Shown here in pieces: positions 17,537 to 25,033 of a DNA stretch of 64,000 bases. The DNA is from Amphibiibacter pelophylacis (lineage in GTDB: Bacteria; Pseudomonadota; Gammaproteobacteria; Burkholderiales; Burkholderiaceae_C). Location: contig NZ_JAWDIE010000009.1 in NCBI RefSeq assembly GCF_037688875.1, positions 67,315 to 131,314 of the forward strand, in the 5' to 3' direction. The position numbers and the translations under genes were made by a program. Numbering within the stretch: the stretch's first letter is position 1; each line of letters starts with the position of its first letter. The notes under the pieces are model-generated. The model was given only the letters and a program-made list of their open reading frames with translations, was not told the origin of the DNA and ran no database searches.

Positions 17537-18793
17537 TCACTGCAGGGCGGCGAGCAGTTTCTGTCCGGCGCGGCCGTTCACGGCCATGCCCAGGCGCTGC
17601 TGTTCGGCGCGGATGGCCGTGCGCGTTTTGGCACCGATCAGGCCGTCGGGAGTGCCGATGTCGTAGCCTTTGGCGATCAGCAGCGCCTGAAGCTGGCGGT
17701 TCTGGGCGCGGCTCAGACCCGGATCGTCGGTCGGCCAGGCGCGGGCGAAGGGCACGCGCGCAGCGGGGTTGGCGATCAGATCAGACAGGTGGGCGATGGC
17801 CAGGGCATAGTTCTCGGACGCGTTGTAGCTGTACAGCGTGTCAAAGTTTTTCCCGACCAGAAAAGCCGGGCCGCTGGCTCCGGCGGGCAGCAGCAGACCG
17901 GCCGAGGTCAGCGTATCCGGCAGCGGCGAACCATCGGGCAGCGTCACCCCGGCCGAGCGCCAGTAGGACAGCGGCTTTTTGCTGCGGCGCCCGGACACGT
18001 CCGGCTCGCCCTGGTTCAGGCGGACTTCGTAGCCCCAGGGCTGGCCCGGCACATACCCAGCCTGCTGCAGGAAGCGCGCGGTGGAGGCCAGCGCGTCGGG
18101 GACCGAATCGACGATGTCGCGGCGGCCATCGCCGTCAAAATCGACCGCCGTGCGAAAGAAGGTGGACGGCATGAACTGCGTCTGGCCAAACGCGCCGGCC
18201 CACGATCCGCTGAGTTTTTCCGCCGGAATATGGCCTTCCTGGACGATGCGCAGCGCGTTGGCAAACTCGCTGCGGAAGTAGCTCTGGCGGCGCCCGAAGC
18301 ACGACAGCGTGCCCAGCGAGACCAGCAGCGGCCTGGCCCCGAGGTTTTTGCCGAAATTGCTCTCCACGCCCCACACGCCCAGCACCATGGCGGGCGCCAC
18401 GCCGTAGCGGCTCTGCACCTGCTGCAGCGTCGGCAGCCACTGTTTCAGGGCGGCGCGGCCGTCAGACACGCGCTCGTCATCGACCAGCACGGCCATGTAG
18501 TCCCACACGGGCATCGTGAATTCAGGCTGGGCGTTGAGCAGCGGCAGCACACTGCCATCGGCCTGCAGCGGTGCGACGAAGCGCTGCCAGGTGTCGTCGC
18601 TGATGCGGCCAAAAGCCGCTGTGCCACGCAGCTGGTTGAGGCAGCTGGCGTACTCGGTCTGATCCAGTACGGGCGCTGCGGTCTGCGCCTGCGCGTTCGG
18701 CGCTGCCAGCAGCGCGGCAATGGCGCACAGGGCCGACAGCACACTGGCCCAGCCCGCCTGAAGGCGTAAAAAATGAGTGGGCATTGATGTCAT
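17537..18793 (-). CDS. Lytic murein transglycosylase, MltB type, with peptidoglycan-binding domain
   Basis: About 418 residues. A signal sequence (LSALCAIAALLAAPNAQAQ) exports it to the periplasm; no lipobox is seen, unlike E. coli MltB. The SLT_2 domain has the catalytic glutamate in GVWGVESNFGKNLG, followed by GAFGQTQFMPSTF and YNASENYALAIAHLSDLI. A C-terminal PG_binding_1 repeat (LQALLIAKGYDIGTPDGLIGAKTRTAIRAEQQRLG) ends the protein. It cleaves glycan strands to 1,6-anhydromuropeptides, a recycling substrate consistent with mpl next door. Starts at 18793 or 18784 are equally plausible; longer in-frame extension upstream runs into a palindromic regulatory region. Confidence 0.9.
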   Translation of the reverse strand: MTSMPTHFLRLQAGWASVLSALCAIAALLAAPNAQAQTAAPVLDQTEYASCLNQLRGTAAFGRISDDTWQRFVAPLQADGSVLPLLNAQPEFTMPVWDYMAVLVDDERVSDGRAALKQWLPTLQQVQSRYGVAPAMVLGVWGVESNFGKNLGARPLLVSLGTLSCFGRRQSYFRSEFANALRIVQEGHIPAEKLSGSWAGAFGQTQFMPSTFFRTAVDFDGDGRRDIVDSVPDALASTARFLQQAGYVPGQPWGYEVRLNQGEPDVSGRRSKKPLSYWRSAGVTLPDGSPLPDTLTSAGLLLPAGASGPAFLVGKNFDTLYSYNASENYALAIAHLSDLIANPAARVPFARAWPTDDPGLSRAQNRQLQALLIAKGYDIGTPDGLIGAKTRTAIRAEQQRLGMAVNGRAGQKLLAALQ

Positions 18794-19117
18794 CGCAGAA
18801 AACGGACGGGCCGTGGGTGAAGAAATGTTGCGTGCTCGCGACAGGAAAGCGCTCAGCGCTGAAAAAGTGCGAAGAGCTGTGGCTGATGATTGCGCAATCA
18901 TCAAAAGTGCAAACAGTTGATTTATTGGTTTTTTTTGGGAGACGAGTCGGTTTGCAAGACTTCGCTCGGTACAGACTGCATCAACTTGAGCGGGTTTTCC
19001 CTAGGCCAATGACGCAGTACCGGCATGATCCAATGATTGCGAGTCAGGTTTCTAACAAAAGTTCCAGCAAGGAACGGACCAGACCCTTTTTATCCTTTCA
19101 TCCATCAGGGAGAACCC
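18794..19117 (+). promoter_or_regulatory. Divergent regulatory region between transglycosylase and first porin
   Basis: 324 bp without a supported gene. It contains a 20-bp perfect palindrome TGATGATTGCGCAATCATCA (18884-18903). An AT-rich tract (18905-18945) follows. An exact copy of the half site, ATGATTGCG, recurs at 19033-19041. Two blocks shared with the region before the second porin are present: CGGGTTTTCC (18991-19000) and CATGATCCAATGATT (19024-19038). The porin Shine-Dalgarno is at its end (AGGGAG). This looks like a controlled porin promoter region; the exact -35/-10 is not clear. Confidence 0.6.
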
Positions 19118-20149
19118 ATGAAACTGATCGTCAAAGTGCTGGCTGCCGCTGCAGCCCTGACCGTGTCCGGTGTGTCGATGGCCCAAGTGACCATGGACGC
19201 CAACCTGGAACTGAACCCCACCATCACCAACAGGACTGCCACCTCCAACAGCAATTCGGTGGACACCGATGGCCGCGTTGAAGTGAACCTGGCGGCCCGC
19301 AAATCACTGGCAGACAACTATTTTGTCGCTGGCCGTGGCACTCTGCTGCTGAAGCTCGATGGCACGACGGCTGTGGATGATGCTTGGGGCCAGTTCGGCA
19401 CCAAGCTGTGGGATGTGAAGCTGGGGCGCTTTGAGGCCATGGATCTGTTCCCGCTGGGCAAAGACACCCTGGTGGTCGATGCGCGCCTGGTGGGCGATAG
19501 CGAGTATGCCTTTGGCTACAACGCCAACGATCTGCGTGGCCGCGTGGGTGCTGGCCAGCTGCATGCGGCTCTGGGCGTGAACCCCATGCCGGGTCTGCGC
19601 GCCGAACTGGGTATTGTGCACGCCAACGACACGGGCGCGGGTCGTGTGCGTGGTCTCCGTCCGGCTGTCTCCTACACCACCGGTCCGCTGACCCTGCGCG
19701 GCGGTATTGAATACGTGAACACGCTGCGCAAGAGCGCCGTGACGGCCACGACCCTGCCCGGTACGATCACCAACCCTGACGGATCGGTCAGCAACGTGAC
19801 GATTACTACTGCTGCAGGCAGCGACGCTGTTCCCAGCTCGAGCGCCACCGGCTTTGGTCTGTCGCTGGGGTACAACCTGGGCGTGGGTACTGACGTGAAC
19901 GTCAACTACGCCAAGAAGAAAGAGCGCAGCGCTTTGGGCGCCAACATCGTGATGGGCGATTTCGGTCTGGGCGCCGTTTATGCCCGCAACACCGACACCA
20001 ATCGTTCGCGCTATGCGGTGTACACGGCTTACTCCCTGCCGCTGCTGGATATCAAGGGCGCGACGATCACTCCCGCTCTGAGCTTCGGCAAGAACACCGG
20101 CAGCGACACCCAGGTCGCAGCGCGTGTGCGTGTGAACTACGCATTCTGA
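19118..20149 (+). CDS. Outer-membrane porin-like beta-barrel protein, tandem copy 1
   Basis: A 343-residue precursor: signal peptide MKLIVKVLAAAAALTVSGVSMAQ, then a barrel with DAWGQFGTKLWDVKLGRFEAMDLFPLGKD and terminal RVRVNYAF ending in Phe, the BAM signal. The family is porin-like but unlike the copy at 1834. Its closest visible relative is the next gene, which shares the signal peptide, the KLGRFEAMDLFP block, the GATITPA block and the C-terminus. The ATG at 19118 follows AGGGAGA; the longer frame upstream reads through a regulatory region. Substrate unknown. Confidence 0.85.
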   Translation: MKLIVKVLAAAAALTVSGVSMAQVTMDANLELNPTITNRTATSNSNSVDTDGRVEVNLAARKSLADNYFVAGRGTLLLKLDGTTAVDDAWGQFGTKLWDVKLGRFEAMDLFPLGKDTLVVDARLVGDSEYAFGYNANDLRGRVGAGQLHAALGVNPMPGLRAELGIVHANDTGAGRVRGLRPAVSYTTGPLTLRGGIEYVNTLRKSAVTATTLPGTITNPDGSVSNVTITTAAGSDAVPSSSATGFGLSLGYNLGVGTDVNVNYAKKKERSALGANIVMGDFGLGAVYARNTDTNRSRYAVYTAYSLPLLDIKGATITPALSFGKNTGSDTQVAARVRVNYAF

Positions 20150-20166
20150 TTCCACCCAGTCAGAGA

Positions 20167-20204
20167 AAAACCCCGTCGGGCCGCAAGGCCCGGCGGGGTT
20201 TTTT
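20167..20204 (+). terminator. Rho-independent terminator after porin copy 1
   Basis: A long GC stem (AAAACCCCGTCGGGCC / GGCCCGGCGGGGTTTT, one G-T wobble) capped by a GCAA tetraloop and followed by a T-run. A near copy ends the next porin gene. Confidence 0.9.
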
Positions 20205-20593
20205 CATGGGCAAGCGTGTGAGCTGCTTCAACAGACTGAGTATCATAAATTTATAGATTGAATTTTTTAATGGCATCAAGAGGACTATGAATCACGAATT
20301 GTGGTGCTGTGGCGACAAAATTGCGCTGACGCAACAGGCTCCAGCCTCGGGTTTGATGCGTTAGGCGCATACCATCGAAAAAATTATCAAATATTTGATT
20401 TCAAAGGTACTTTGATGGGCCAATGGCCTGATCTGACTTTGCTATGGGCCCTGGTGATGCGTCGCGAGAACGGGTTTCCCCTGGTCTCAACACCCTGCTT
20501 TGACATGATTCAATCGATATAAGTCGGTATTCGGAAAAATTGTGAAGATGGCGCCGACCCGATTTTTATCTTTTCACTCAGCAGGAAGACCCC
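20205..20593 (+). promoter_or_regulatory. AT-rich region upstream of porin copy 2
   Basis: 389 bp, markedly AT-richer than the surroundings, with no gene I can support. One open frame of 73 codons here has no recognisable start context. Features: an ATAAATTTAT palindrome near 20245, CGGGTTTCCC (20471-20480) and CATGATTCAATCGAT (20504-20518). The last two match blocks before porin copy 1 with the same 33-bp offset. A TTGACA is present at 20500-20505 but no good -10 lies at the right distance. AGGAAG precedes the porin ATG. Confidence 0.5.
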
Positions 20594-21703
20594 ATGAAAC
20601 AGATCGTCAAATCGCTGGCTGCCGCTGCAGCCCTGACCGTGTCCAGCGTGTCGATGGCTCAGGTGACGTTTGATTCGAACCTTGAGCTGAACAATATTTA
20701 CCGCAGCCATTCGGCAGGCACGTCATTGGGCGGCCCGCTGGGTGGCAGTTCCTTCAACAGCTCGGGGCGCGTTGAACTGAACATCAACGGCAAAGCCACG
20801 CGCGGCGAATACCTGGTTTCTGGCCGTGCCACCCTGGGTCTGCAGACGGACGGCACAACCTATGTGGACGACGCCTGGGGCGCCTTCGGGAATAATCTGT
20901 GGAACGTGAAGCTGGGCCGTTTTGAGGCGATGGACCTGTTCCCTGCCGGCAAGGATGTGGCCGTGGAACGCACGTATGGCGATAACGACCAGCTGAGCAA
21001 CAACCTCGATGTGACGGCTTCGGGCGGCCAGTTCTACAAAGGCAATGTGCTTCGCGGGCGTTCGGTCGGACTGAACAATGTCAGCAAGAGCAATCTGCAC
21101 ATCGCTGGACAGTACACGGGTATTGCCGGACTGACTGCGGAGCTGGGCCTGGTGGCAGGCAAAGGCAACAGGGATGGCCGCCTGAGCGGCGTGCGTCCGG
21201 CGCTCACTTATGTGACCGGGCCGGTCACCGTGCGCGCGGGTCTGGAATACATCCGGCGCGACGAGACGGCGGCTGTTCCAGCGGTCACCGATACGACGGG
21301 GGCGGTGGTGATTGCCCGCGCGGTCGCTGCTGTTCCCAGCGATTCGGCAACGGGTGGCGCGATAGGCGGCAGTTACCAGCTGAACCCGGACACCATGATC
21401 AATCTGAGCTACGCCCAGCTGCGGTCGCGCAAGACGCTGGGTCTGAACACCGTGGCGGGCAACTTCGGTCTGGGCCTGGTGTATGGCAAGTTCGGGGGCT
21501 TTACGTCGACCGATGGGGCCGGCAACCCGGTGGCGGTGTCGGGCGGCAACGAGGCCCTGATTTACACCGCCTACTCGATACCTCTGCTGGATATCCCGGG
21601 CGCAACGATCACCCCTGCGGCCAGCTATTCGCGCTTCAAGCCGGATGCGGGCGAGTCGCGCGATGTGTTTGCGGCCAATGTGCGACTGAATTACGCCTTC
21701 TGA
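20594..21703 (+). CDS. Outer-membrane porin-like beta-barrel protein, tandem copy 2
   Basis: A 369-residue paralogue of the preceding porin. The signal peptide MKQIVKSLAAAAALTVSSVSMAQ is nearly identical, even at DNA level. KLGRFEAMDLFPAGKD, VRPALTYVTGPVTVRAGLEY, GNFGLGLVYG and the C-terminal VRLNYAF correspond position by position. Loop regions differ, notably an insertion near residues 120-150 with DNDQLSNNL, which suggests different surface exposure or selectivity. It has its own upstream region and terminator, so the two porins can be expressed separately. Confidence 0.85.
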   Translation: MKQIVKSLAAAAALTVSSVSMAQVTFDSNLELNNIYRSHSAGTSLGGPLGGSSFNSSGRVELNINGKATRGEYLVSGRATLGLQTDGTTYVDDAWGAFGNNLWNVKLGRFEAMDLFPAGKDVAVERTYGDNDQLSNNLDVTASGGQFYKGNVLRGRSVGLNNVSKSNLHIAGQYTGIAGLTAELGLVAGKGNRDGRLSGVRPALTYVTGPVTVRAGLEYIRRDETAAVPAVTDTTGAVVIARAVAAVPSDSATGGAIGGSYQLNPDTMINLSYAQLRSRKTLGLNTVAGNFGLGLVYGKFGGFTSTDGAGNPVAVSGGNEALIYTAYSIPLLDIPGATITPAASYSRFKPDAGESRDVFAANVRLNYAF

Positions 21704-21720
21704 TTTCATCCGCTCAGAAG

Positions 21721-21758
21721 AAAACCCCGGCAGGCCGCAAGGCCCGGCGGGGTTTTTT
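21721..21758 (+). terminator. Rho-independent terminator after porin copy 2
   Basis: Stem AAAACCCCG...CGGGGTTTT with inner GGCC/GGCC, two mismatches and a GCAA tetraloop, then TTTTTT. It is nearly the same sequence as the terminator at 20167 and so was probably duplicated with the gene. Confidence 0.88.
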
Positions 21759-21775
21759 GTGGGGCGCCGCCTGGT

Positions 21776-22111
21776 TCAGTTGCCCGGGGCCACTTTCACG
21801 GGCCGCGTTTTGGCCGCGATCTTGACCTTCTGCACCTTGATCTTGCCCGCCTTGCGCGCTTTCCACAGGTCGTAAGCGGCCTGCTGCGCCACCCACGCGT
21901 CGGCGCGGCCACCGTTCTCGATGCCCAGCCAGGCCTCCAGACGCAGGGCCATTTCGGGCGATACACCCGCGCGTCCGTTGAGCAGGCGCGAAAACGCCAC
22001 ACGCGTCACGCCGAGCTGGTCGGCGGCGTCGGTGACGCTGATGTCCAGGGCGGGCAGCACATCGTGCTTGAGGATGTCACCGGGGTGGGGGGGCGATTGC
22101 AGGATCAGCAT
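21776..22111 (-). CDS. higA: HigA-family antitoxin (Xre HTH)
   Basis: A 111-residue helix-turn-helix protein with the HigA pattern: HPGDILKHDVLPALDISVTDAADQLGVTRVAFSRLLNGRAGVSPEMALRLEAWLG. The C-terminal tail is Lys/Pro-rich (KIKVQKVKIAAKTRPVK). HigA binds and neutralises HigB and represses the operon. It lies 28 bp after the toxin gene, giving the toxin-first order typical of higBA. ATG at 22111. Confidence 0.88.
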   Translation of the reverse strand: MLILQSPPHPGDILKHDVLPALDISVTDAADQLGVTRVAFSRLLNGRAGVSPEMALRLEAWLGIENGGRADAWVAQQAAYDLWKARKAGKIKVQKVKIAAKTRPVKVAPGN

Positions 22112-22139
22112 GGAATGTCTCCGAGGCGTGCGGGCGGCG

Positions 22140-22433
22140 TCAGGCCGGTGTTGTTTTGGCGGAAAGATCGATCAGGTCGACGTCCACCGCGTGTCCGGCA
22201 CGAAAACCGAAGGTCAGCAGGTACTGCGGGTGAGGAGCGGTGCTGAACTGGCCGGGCGCGGTGGCGCTGGTTTCCAGCGACCAGCCCGGCAGGTGCATGT
22301 CGGAGGCGCGCTTGGCCACCGACAGCCGCGAGATATGGCGGATCACGGCGGGTGCTGCGGCCGGCCGTATGCCCTGGCGCACGCTGTGCACCACCAGATT
22401 CTCCAGGGAAGTGCTGAGAAAATTTTTGATCAT
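22140..22433 (-). CDS. higB: HigB-like toxin, catalytic C-terminus altered
   Basis: A 97-residue RelE/HigB-fold protein: MIKNFLSTSLENL at the N-terminus, HLPGWSLE and then YLLTFGFRAGHAVDVDLIDLS, aligning with the HigB pattern PPG..LE..KG....W.I.F.F.DG.A.DVE.VDYH. The C-terminal Asp-Tyr-His of active HigB ribonucleases reads Asp-Leu-Ser here, and the tail is extended by AKTTPA. The toxin is therefore probably weak or inactive. The ATG at 22433 sits only 6 bases after a -10-like box, so the mRNA may be leaderless. Confidence 0.75.
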   Translation of the reverse strand: MIKNFLSTSLENLVVHSVRQGIRPAAAPAVIRHISRLSVAKRASDMHLPGWSLETSATAPGQFSTAPHPQYLLTFGFRAGHAVDVDLIDLSAKTTPA

Positions 22434-22439
22434 GGGCGC

Positions 22440-22504
22440 ATTCTGTCCAGAGTGCCTCAAGGCGTCAAACCGGCGGCGCAAACCTGCGCACAACTTCAAT
22501 TGTG
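22440..22504 (-). promoter_or_regulatory. higBA promoter with two inverted repeats
   Basis: On the minus strand, TTGACG (22468-22463), a 17-bp spacer and CAGAAT (22445-22440) form a promoter whose expected start coincides with the higB ATG. Upstream are GCGCA-AACC-TGCGC (22476-22489) and CACAA-CTTCAA-TTGTG (22489-22504), candidate HigA operators. Confidence 0.55.
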
Positions 22505-22580
22505 TCAGCTTTGCACCGCTTGTATCAGATGACGCATTGTGGAAATCCCTTGCAGTCCTGGCTTTTGGCACGCCGCCGGT

Positions 22581-23165
22581 TCAGCGGACGACCGAAGTGC
22601 TCAGGCCCATGCGGCGGGCGGCTTCTTCGAGCTCGCTCAGGCGTTTGTCGGAGGGTGTGCTGGCCGCAGACGCTGGAGCGGCACTGACGCGGGTGTCGTG
22701 GGATTCGCGCGTGTCGTGGCGGTCTGTGCGCGAGCTCCAGACGCTGTCGCTGGCGTGGGCGCCGCCCGTGCTGCGCGCCGCTTCGGGCGACCAGGCGGTG
22801 CGCGTGGCCGGGGCCGGGGCGCTGTCGGCCTTGTGCGCATCGCCTGCGGCAGCGGCTGAGGCGGGCTGGGCTGTGGCCACCTGGACCTGGGGATCGAGCT
22901 TGGGCGGCGTGGCCTCGAGCTTGTTCTCGCGCATGTAGCCGTCCATTTCGCGCCAGCCTTCGTAGATCGGGGCACGCGACATCTTGCGGTTCAGCGTGTA
23001 GCAGTCCTCGATGGCGCGCCCGGCCTGGCGGCAGGCGCCGCCCACCGCCTTGCCTTCAGTATCCTGTTTGCGGGCCATGCTCTGCATGGATTCAAGGCCC
23101 AGCTGTTCGCAGCCGGCCAGCAGCGGCAGCAGCAGGAGAGAGCAGAGAAGGGGTTTCAGTTTCAT
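22581..23165 (-). CDS. Putative lipoprotein, function unknown
   Basis: A 194-residue protein with a lipoprotein signal peptide (MKLKPLLCSLLLLPLLAGC; lipobox LAGC, lipidation at C19). A short conserved-looking region contains CRQAGRAIEDCYTLN and APIYEGWREMDGYMRENKLE, with two cysteines that could form a disulphide. The second half is Ala/Pro/Ser/Thr-rich and low complexity, and the C-terminus (DKRLSELEEAARRMGL) is a helix. I recognise no functional family. It is followed 147 bp later on the same strand by higBA, which has its own promoter. Confidence 0.75.
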   Translation of the reverse strand: MKLKPLLCSLLLLPLLAGCEQLGLESMQSMARKQDTEGKAVGGACRQAGRAIEDCYTLNRKMSRAPIYEGWREMDGYMRENKLEATPPKLDPQVQVATAQPASAAAAGDAHKADSAPAPATRTAWSPEAARSTGGAHASDSVWSSRTDRHDTRESHDTRVSAAPASAASTPSDKRLSELEEAARRMGLSTSVVR

Positions 23166-23457
23166 GGCGCGATCCGGCGAAGTGGCGGGCGTGGCCCGTC
23201 GTTAACGGGGTTATCGGCGCTTCACCGCAAAACCCAGGGGCGATGTGCCACCGGGGCCCTGCCGCCAGGGCCTCTGGAGCGCCGTCTGTTGTAAATCCAC
23301 CACCGGGTTGGTCCCCCCCGGGGCCGCACCCCCTGTTTTGCCGCCGTAATACCGGAGGGCGCTACTCTGGCATGTCCCTTTTTGGACAGGGATATCTCAG
23401 AATCTTGGTGTTAACCCGGTGTTGACCGGGATGCAGCAAGACCCAAGGAGTGAATCC
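23166..23457 (+). promoter_or_regulatory. Regulatory region between lipoprotein and cydA
   Basis: 292 bp with no gene seen. It holds a GGCCCTG/CAGGGCC hairpin (23255-23272), an inverted repeat TGTCC-ctttttt-like-GGACA (23373-23388), and two adjacent 11-bp copies GGTGTTAACCC and GGTGTTGACCG (23407-23428) just before the cydA Shine-Dalgarno AAGGAG (23445-23450). No FNR/Anr box (TTGAT-N4-ATCAA) was found by eye. Confidence 0.5.
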
Positions 23458-25014
23458 ATGATCTCAGATGAACTGGTGGACCTGTCGCGACTGCAGTTCG
23501 CCGCCACCGCGATGTACCACTTTCTGTTCGTGCCCCTGACGCTGGGCATGGTCTGGATCCTGGTCATCATGGAAACGGTGTACGTGATGACCGGAAAAGT
23601 CATGTGGAAAGACATGACCAAGTTCTGGGGCAAGCTCTTTGGCATCAACTTTGCCCTGGGCGTGACCACGGGCATCACGATGGAGTTCCAGTTCGGCACG
23701 AACTGGGCCTATTACTCGCACTACGTGGGCGACATTTTTGGCGCCCCGCTGGCCATCGAGGGGCTGACGTCCTTCTTCCTGGAATCGACCATGATCGGTC
23801 TGTTCTTCTTCGGCTGGGACCGCCTGAGCAAGGTGCAGCACCTGATGGTGACCATCCTGCTGGCGCTGGGCACCAACCTGTCGGCGCTGTGGATCCTGAT
23901 CGCCAACGGCTGGATGCAGAACCCGGTCGGCGCCGAGTTCAACTACGAGACCATGCGCATGGAAATGGTCAGCTTCTGGCAGATTCTTTTCAACCCGGAT
24001 GCGCAGGCCAAGTTCGTGCACACCGTGTCGGCGGGCTATGTCACGGCGTCGATGTTTGTGCTGGGCCTGTCGAGCTGGTACCTGATCAAGCGCCGCAACG
24101 TCGATTTCGCCAAGGCGAGCTTCCGCGTGGCGTCGGCCTTCGGCCTGGCGTCGGTGCTGAGCGTGATCGTGCTGGGCGATGAATCGGGTTACACCGTGGC
24201 CGAGGCGCAGCAGACCAAAATGGCGGCCATCGAAGCCATGTGGGAAACCAAACCCGCTCCGGCTGGCCTGGCGCTGGTGGCCGGCATCAACGACGCCGAG
24301 CAGAAAAACGACTGGGAAATCGAAGTCCCGTGGGTGATGGGCCTGATCGGCACGCGCTCGCTGGACAAGCAGATTCCGGGCATCCACGACATCAAGGCGC
24401 GCAACCGCGAGCGCATTGTCAGCGGCGCCATCGCCGTGGACGCGCTGGACGCCCTGCGCAAGGACCGCAGCAACACCCAGGCCCGGGCGCTCTTCGAAGA
24501 GCACAAGGCCAACCTCGGTTTTGGTCTGCTGCTCAAGCGCTACGTGGCCGACGTCAAGCAGGCCACGCCTGCGATGGTGCAAAAGGCCGTGGACGACACC
24601 GTGCCGCGCGTGGCGCCGATGTTCTGGTCCTTCCGCCTGATGGTGGCGCTGGGTCTGGCCATGCTGCTTTCGCTGGGCCTGTCGTTCTGGGTGTCGCTCA
24701 AGGGCACGTTCGAGAAGAATCCGCTGCTGCTCAAGCTCAACCTGTGGATGCTGCCCGTGCCCTGGATCGCCTGCGAAATGGGCTGGTTTGTCGCCGAATA
24801 CGGCCGTCAGCCCTGGACGATCTACGGCGTGCTGCCCACGTACCTGAGCACCTCCACCCTGAGCGTGGCCAGCCTGTGGGGCTCGCTGGCGGGCTTTGTC
24901 GGGCTGTACACCGTCTTCCTGATCGTCGAGATGTACCTGATGGTCAAGTTTGCCCGTCAGGGCCCGGGCAGCCTGGGAACGGGCCGCTACGAACTCGAAG
25001 CCCGCCACGCCTGA
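23458..25014 (+). CDS. cydA: Cytochrome bd ubiquinol oxidase subunit I
   Basis: A 518-residue integral membrane subunit carrying haems b558, b595 and d. It reduces oxygen with quinol electrons and releases protons to the periplasm without pumping. The first haem-ligand histidine is in TAMYHFLFVPLTLGM, and the long Q-loop carries GDESGYTVAEAQQTKMAAIEAMWET with the conserved Lys and Glu used for quinol oxidation. The length and the extended Q-loop place it in the long (E. coli-like) CydA class. The ATG at 23458 is 7 bp after AAGGAG. Confidence 0.97.
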   Translation: MISDELVDLSRLQFAATAMYHFLFVPLTLGMVWILVIMETVYVMTGKVMWKDMTKFWGKLFGINFALGVTTGITMEFQFGTNWAYYSHYVGDIFGAPLAIEGLTSFFLESTMIGLFFFGWDRLSKVQHLMVTILLALGTNLSALWILIANGWMQNPVGAEFNYETMRMEMVSFWQILFNPDAQAKFVHTVSAGYVTASMFVLGLSSWYLIKRRNVDFAKASFRVASAFGLASVLSVIVLGDESGYTVAEAQQTKMAAIEAMWETKPAPAGLALVAGINDAEQKNDWEIEVPWVMGLIGTRSLDKQIPGIHDIKARNRERIVSGAIAVDALDALRKDRSNTQARALFEEHKANLGFGLLLKRYVADVKQATPAMVQKAVDDTVPRVAPMFWSFRLMVALGLAMLLSLGLSFWVSLKGTFEKNPLLLKLNLWMLPVPWIACEMGWFVAEYGRQPWTIYGVLPTYLSTSTLSVASLWGSLAGFVGLYTVFLIVEMYLMVKFARQGPGSLGTGRYELEARHA

Positions 25015-25033
25015 GCCTCAAGGACACGACATC

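Noticed and set aside
20301..20522. 73-codon ORF between the tandem porins
   Set aside because: No Shine-Dalgarno, no domain, and it covers the block shared with the other porin's upstream region, so a regulatory role is likelier.
21776..22433. Mobile origin for the HigBA pair
   Set aside because: No flanking repeats or transposase, and base composition fits the surroundings.
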